This document shows, in pieces, positions 60,497 through 64,000 of a DNA stretch of 64,000 bases. The position numbers and the translations under genes are program-made. Within the stretch, counting starts at the first letter, position 1, and every line of letters begins with the position of its first letter. The notes under the pieces are model-generated. The model did not search any database. It saw nothing but the letters and a program-made list of their open reading frames with translations, and had not been told where the DNA came from. Origin of the DNA: CAWELS01 sp964468205 (GTDB lineage: Bacteria; Acidobacteriota; Terriglobia; Bryobacterales; Bryobacteraceae); NCBI GenBank assembly GCA_964468205.1, contig CAYXVG010000012.1, forward strand, positions 66,247 to 130,246. Reading direction: 5' to 3'.

Positions 60497-61831
60497 TCAC
60501 GGCCGTTTTCCGTCGACGCCGAACGCCCGTTCGAGAGCGTGGATGGCCCGCTGCTTCGCCTCCTCGCCTTCCAGGTTTCGGCTGCCGAACAACCGGCGCA
60601 TCCAGGAATCCCGGGTGTCTCCCTGGAGTGTGGCGATTCCGGGATCGGCGTCATCGAAGTCTCCTCCTATCCCGAGCAGAAACGCTACAGTTTCCAGCAG
60701 ACTCGTGAAGGGCCGCCCCGGAACGCTGCCATCGCCGTCTTTATCCACGAAAGGGTCGCGCCTGGCGATACTGTCCAGCCAAGCCGGGGGGTAAAGTGGC
60801 AGATTGCTTCCCCAGGCTTCGTTCATCTTTCCGATGACGGCATTCGCCACCAGCGCATGGCCGATGTTGGAGGGATGAATACCGTCCAAGCTGAAGAGTC
60901 CTCCGAGGAATTGGTTCGTGATGGTCAATCCGCCAATCTCCGGAGGGTTCGCAGCGAGATCATTGAACAAGGAATGGATATCCACTACGGGAATACCGAG
61001 AATCGCCGCCTCGGTACTGATGATCTGGTTGAACTCGCCGACCCGCTGTTGGATTAAGGCTTGCTCGGCGGGGTCGAGTACCAGATCGGGGTCCGTCAGG
61101 TCGACCTCGGCTCCCAGCATCAGCAACAGCCCGGCGATGGCCGAAGTGAGGTGTCCCGCCGGCAGGCCGTGATCCGATCCGCTCAGACGAATCAAGTCGC
61201 TGCCGTCGAGCAGATATGCCGTTTGGGTGACATCCGGAATGTTGGCGGCGACCACGGCCCGGTTACGAGCCGACAGACGCTGCACGATCTCGCGGAAATC
61301 CGCTTCGAATTCCGCCACCGGCGTGACCTGCGATCCATTCAGGTTGTCCCAACTGGTAATGGCTCCCAGGACATCGTTGCTCCCGATCCAGCAGATGGCG
61401 AGGAACCAGTCCAGGGCCTCGGCAACCTCCATCTGGCTTCCGGTTTGCGGAGCCAGCACCAGGTCCACCTCAGCGTCAAGCAAGCGATCAGCCCGCTCCC
61501 GCAGAAGCGAGTCGACATCGGCTCCGGAAACCGCGAGATTCGCCGCCTGCCGGAAAGGATTGATCCGGCTGCGGCCGTATACTTCCCCGACCACCCCGAG
61601 CGGGTTCGATTTGATGTACGGCTGTGGAAACGGGATCGTAAGCCGGGAAGCGACAAGATTTAGAAAGTTGTGGGGTTGCGTGAACAGGTTGGCATCGCCG
61701 GATTGAACACCCTCGCCAAGGCTGTCGCCGACCCCAATCATGACGAACTGGCGCGCGGCCCCGGCCGCCGGCACTGCGCACATCAGGGCGACGATCGCCA
61801 CCGCGGCCCAGAGACGATTCGCTTGTGTCAT
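60497..61831 (-). CDS. SGNH/GDSL-family hydrolase, exported
   Basis: A 444-residue protein. Start 61831 (MTQANRLWAAVAIVALMCAV) gives a signal peptide. Block I is VMIGVGDSLGEGVQ with the nucleophile Ser, block III is CWIGSNDVLGA, and the catalytic Asp/His pair is in LDGIHPSNIGHALV. This is a complete esterase/lipase-type triad. A C-terminal extension of about 90 residues (after the His block) contains a Gly/Asp-rich segment and a charged helix. The substrate may be an ester of a lipid or polysaccharide. A promoter lies 65 bases upstream. Confidence 0.85.
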   Translation of the reverse strand: MTQANRLWAAVAIVALMCAVPAAGAARQFVMIGVGDSLGEGVQSGDANLFTQPHNFLNLVASRLTIPFPQPYIKSNPLGVVGEVYGRSRINPFRQAANLAVSGADVDSLLRERADRLLDAEVDLVLAPQTGSQMEVAEALDWFLAICWIGSNDVLGAITSWDNLNGSQVTPVAEFEADFREIVQRLSARNRAVVAANIPDVTQTAYLLDGSDLIRLSGSDHGLPAGHLTSAIAGLLLMLGAEVDLTDPDLVLDPAEQALIQQRVGEFNQIISTEAAILGIPVVDIHSLFNDLAANPPEIGGLTITNQFLGGLFSLDGIHPSNIGHALVANAVIGKMNEAWGSNLPLYPPAWLDSIARRDPFVDKDGDGSVPGRPFTSLLETVAFLLGIGGDFDDADPGIATLQGDTRDSWMRRLFGSRNLEGEEAKQRAIHALERAFGVDGKRP

Positions 61832-61895
61832 GTTACCGTCCTCCTCCATGTTGCGGGCGCGAGGCGCCGCAAATTCGGACACATTGACTGATTGA

Positions 61896-61924
61896 AGTAT
61901 AGCCTAAGCCGGAGATCGTGTCTT
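61896..61924 (-). promoter_or_regulatory. Promoter of the SGNH hydrolase gene
   Basis: On the minus strand AAGACA (61919-61924), a 17-base spacer and TATACT (61896-61901). Nearby, TTTCGGTGGAAG occurs twice (61923 and 62019). Confidence 0.6.
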
Positions 61925-62033
61925 TCGGTGGAAGCCGGGAACGACCGGTATGGGCAGCATCCTGATCCTTGCCGAGGAAGGGAACACTACAGGTGTTCGC
62001 AGGACTAGGTGATCAACGTTTCGGTGGAAGGGT

Positions 62034-62084
62034 TGGTCGCGGGGGAGGGATTTGAACCCTCGACCTTTGGGTTATGAGCCCAAC
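62034..62084 (-). mobile_element. 3' half of an initiator-type tRNA-Met gene (probable att site)
   Basis: The minus strand reads TTGGGCTCATAACCCAA, a GGG-CAU-CCC anticodon arm as in initiator tRNA. The variable loop, the T-arm GAGGGTTCAAATCCCTC, the acceptor 3' strand CCCCGCG and A-CCA follow. The 5' half (acceptor strand and D-arm) is missing; instead an unrelated sequence with AACGC-AGC-GCGTT adjoins. Integrases often recombine at tRNA 3' ends and leave exactly such a fragment. By geometry the inserted DNA lies to the right, and an intact tRNA should be at its far end, outside the window. Confidence 0.65.
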
Positions 62085-62178
62085 GCAGCGCGTTGCAGCA
62101 AGGAACAGCAAAGACGGATCCATCAGATCTGAGATCGCCTTATCCCCTTTAGATCAGTGGTTTACAGGTACTCTGAGG

Positions 62179-62801
62179 CTAGAACTCAAACACCCGAGGC
62201 GACCAGTGTTGTCGCCATGGCGGCAGGAATGACCGCCGCGATGACCGCCATTTGGTGCAAGCGCTGATCCCAAACTCCCAGCCCGCTTCCTTCCAGGAAT
62301 GCCCGGCGCTCCGCAGCGCGAACATCTCGCGGCCTCGGGGCTCCATCGCGCCGTTCACCTGCTTGAGCAGAATCTCGTTCTCGAGTTCGACCACCCAGCC
62401 GCCTTGCGAGACTGCGCCGAGCGAGTCCAACGCCTCGGCCGACTCGAAAATATTTGGATGCGGTCCTCGCGCTGCGCGCGCTTCGAGAAGCGGCGCTCGA
62501 ACGAGTGAAACAGGTAGGAATCGAGGTTCTGGATCGGCGCCAGCTCGTCCTCGCTCTGGAGCCGCGCCGAGACCGCGCAGACGGCCTCCTCGAGCACCTC
62601 AGCCGCTTCGGCATGGTCGTTGCGCTCTCTGCGCACGTAGTATAGGCCGCGCCGCCAGATCCGCCCAGCCGCCTCTTTCACGGTCGGCTCGACCGGCCGG
62701 CCTTTCGGGACCCGCTCGCCGATCCACAGCGGGGGCTCGCCTGTGGGTTGTTCCACCGCAAGGGGAGACCGTTGCCTCGACTCGTCGCGTTCCTCGGCCA
62801 T
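62179..62801 (-). pseudogene. Frameshifted sigma-factor-like gene
   Basis: One frame (start 62801) gives EEAVCAVSARLQSEDELAPI and LDSYLFHSFERRFSKRAQRE, like a region-2 helix pair. It then loses coherence near DRIQIF. A second frame continues from 62463 with SLGAVSQGGWVVELENEILL and REMFALRSAGHSWKEAGWEF, which looks like region 4 before a helix-turn-helix. That end too breaks off (GISACTKW). The protein thus appears to need two frame changes. No Shine-Dalgarno was evident. It may be a remnant, or sequence errors may simulate one. Confidence 0.45.
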
Positions 62802-63022
62802 ACTGGGCCTCAGCCTCGAAAAATCTGAAGCCGATGAACGGAGCGAACCTCAATCCACGAGGTCGGCGCGCGTGTGATCGACGCCACGAGAGTCGCTTCG
62901 GTCTTGCAAATAGCGAAAGGTTGAGAGCGGCAACCGCAAGCTGCGCGAGAACAGTTCGACCCCCGTTCATCGCTGAAATGCGCCGGTTCGCCGTCGATCG
63001 AGCGGTGAGATCGCGCTTCGGG
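62802..63022. other. Gene-poor stretch of the putative element
   Basis: No credible gene. A copy of the degenerate unit TTGCAAATAGCGAAAGGTTG (62904) is similar to the one at 63447. Long frames here lack starts, ribosome-binding sites or protein character. Confidence 0.4.
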
Positions 63023-63050
63023 TTGACAGCCGCTGGGGGCGCGATACTCT
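63023..63050 (+). promoter_or_regulatory. Promoter ahead of a possible leaderless ORF
   Basis: TTGACA (63023-63028), a 16-base spacer and TACTCT (63045-63050). The predicted start near 63057 coincides with the ATG at 63058. Confidence 0.5.
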
Positions 63051-63057
63051 CACCCAC

Positions 63058-63189
63058 ATGCAACAGAGTTGCGAGAAATCGCCGCGTCGAGCGGGAGGCG
63101 ACGCCGAGCCGCTGGCCGCGGCAGTGCGTCTTCGCGCACCGCTGATAACCTCTTGCTCAGTGGAATCCTCCGCTCCCGAAAAGTCCTGA
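63058..63189 (+). CDS. Possible leaderless 43-residue ORF
   Basis: Starts MQQSCEKSPRRAGG and ends at TGA 63187-63189. There is no ribosome-binding site, but the predicted transcript begins at the ATG. The peptide is Ala/Arg/Ser-rich with two Cys and no recognised domain. Its first bases resemble those of the ORF at 63602. This could be a real short gene or a decayed duplicate. Confidence 0.25.
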   Translation: MQQSCEKSPRRAGGDAEPLAAAVRLRAPLITSCSVESSAPEKS

Positions 63190-63566
63190 TCGTTGCTGTA
63201 GATTGTATCAAGCCGACAGTTGCGGCTTTGACCGTACAGGCGATGGGTGGAATCTTTCGCAAGTCGCCGAATTCCCAGACTACCCGCCAGTGGCGCTGGC
63301 GGGCATCACCGCCGACGACCACCGCTCTTGATCGCAAAAAGCCGAAGCCAGCTTAGGCCGCCTATGTTACCGGCAAAGCAAAATGCCGGTCCGGTGGAAT
63401 CAACGCGTCGAGATCCGACTTTTCTCTCATTAGAATTGCTTCTCGGTTGCAAATGCCGATCGGTTGTGAAGTGGTGGATCCGAACCGGCCGTGAGGCGCC
63501 CGACGCCCGTCCATCGCCGAATTTTCGACGTTCACAGACAAAACGCCGCGAAAATTGTCGCCTGCG

Positions 63567-63595
63567 TTGACAACTTTGGTGAGTCGCGATACCTT
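63567..63595 (+). promoter_or_regulatory. Second promoter of the same type
   Basis: TTGACA (63567-63572), a 17-base spacer and TACCTT (63590-63595), with the shared element GCGATAC across the -10. The predicted start is close to the ATG at 63602. Confidence 0.45.
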
Positions 63596-63601
63596 CGTGA
63601 T

Positions 63602-63832
63602 ATGCAAGTCGGTTGCGAAAACGGACCGGACCGGCGTCGCGACTCCACCCAGCCGCCGGACGCGGGCGGACCCGACGGGTTTGCCGACAGATTTCAGATT
63701 GACGCCCATTTCGTACGCATCGCGTCCGGCGCGACGCGAATCGACGTTCGCCGGGCGGAGTTTTGGCCGCTCATGGAGCTGATGTCGGCGGCGGCGCTGC
63801 GTCTGGCCGAGTTGCAGGCCGACGAGAGGTGA
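63602..63832 (+). CDS. Hypothetical 76-residue protein, possibly leaderless
   Basis: Starts MQVGCENGPDRRRDSTQPPD and ends at TGA 63830-63832. The first half is Pro/Asp/Gly-rich and probably disordered. The second half (RIDVRRAEFWPLMELMSAAA and on) could form an amphipathic helix. The frame is open upstream to 63491, but the promoter favours 63602. No family is recognised. The next gene starts about 70 bases later. Confidence 0.35.
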   Translation: MQVGCENGPDRRRDSTQPPDAGGPDGFADRFQIDAHFVRIASGATRIDVRRAEFWPLMELMSAAALRLAELQADER

Positions 63833-63903
63833 TGCGCCGCGGCGGCCGGGAGTCGGCGTGGGACGGGATGTTCGAACGAGAAACAGCATGCGGAGGGAAA
63901 ACG

Positions 63904-64000
63904 GTGACTAAAGGCCAGGCGGGCGCGCCCGCGACGTGGATTACGACACGAAAACTCTTGGCGACGGCTCTCTTCTTGAGCGCGATGACTGCCGGCCTCT
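63904..64000 (+). CDS. N terminus of an exported protein, cut by window end
   Basis: A GTG at 63904, 6 bases after GGAGGG, opens a frame without stop to the end. The first 32 residues contain a basic stretch and a hydrophobic core (TTRKLLATALFLSAMTAGL), which is a signal peptide. A seven-codon frame starting at ATG 63888 overlaps its ribosome-binding site. The function cannot be judged from this part. Confidence 0.55.
   Translation, partial: MTKGQAGAPATWITTRKLLATALFLSAMTAGL

Noticed and set aside
62034..62110. Functional tRNA-Met gene
   Set aside because: No sequence upstream of the anticodon arm can pair with the CCCCGCG acceptor strand or form a D-arm.
62252..63145. 297-codon plus-strand frame
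   Set aside because: It is antisense to the sigma-like pseudogene, is Arg/Ser/Pro-rich, and has no start signal. It looks like a GC-rich shadow frame.

Overview
The window reads as a chromosomal segment of a high-GC, Gram-negative, respiring heterotroph. The gene content is a 12-gene complex I (nuo) operon, an octaheme cytochrome with TPRs, a choice-of-anchor-D protein, DUF4097/DUF5668 envelope proteins behind an ECF sigma factor, a sulfatase, a GH5 hydrolase and a MacB-type exporter cluster. This fits Acidobacteriota, most likely the Bryobacterales/Solibacter side. The lineage is an inference from gene content; no rRNA gene is present. A run of 100 N at 60022-60121 marks a scaffold join.

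Layout. 1-6.2 kb: 3' end of a PP2C phosphatase, three overlapping genes for exported proteins of unknown role, thiD and the octaheme-TPR cytochrome. 6.2-9.1 kb (minus): a sulfur-carrier cysteine operon, cysM-mec-cysO-moeZ, behind a good sigma-70 promoter. 9.2-12.5 kb (minus): rpoD, then a YbhN-like membrane protein with nrdR. 12.9-16.5 kb (plus): ECF sigma factor, zinc anti-sigma factor and three LiaF/DUF5668/DUF4097-type membrane proteins, which look like one envelope-stress unit. 16.5-21.8 kb: glycerate kinase, shikimate kinase, an SDR, a LON-domain protein, a HAD hydrolase and a GH5 hydrolase.

21.8-34.6 kb (minus) is a tight nuo operon in the order A-C-D-E-F-G-H-J-K-L-M-N. It has no nuoB and no nuoI, although both subunits are needed for electron transfer to quinone. 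Its promoter overlaps a divergent promoter for thiS. 35-39 kb (plus) carries a MerR regulator, an S41 protease and a long, eukaryote-like GMP synthetase. 39-49 kb (minus) carries mutL and an export cluster of three HlyD-type adaptors, one MacB-type permease and one TolC-type channel, with no ATPase. 49.7-55.7 kb (minus) holds rho, engB, lon and clpX.

56-59.8 kb has a sulfatase, an AGCS amino-acid/sodium symporter, a PEGA protein and tRNA-Leu(CAA). After the gap come a 34-residue membrane peptide, an SGNH hydrolase and the 3' half of an initiator-type tRNA-Met gene, which looks like the att scar of an integrated element extending to the right. The last 1.9 kb is gene-poor. It holds a frameshifted sigma-factor-like pseudogene, repeated small ORF starts with near-leaderless promoters, and the start of an exported protein cut by the window end.
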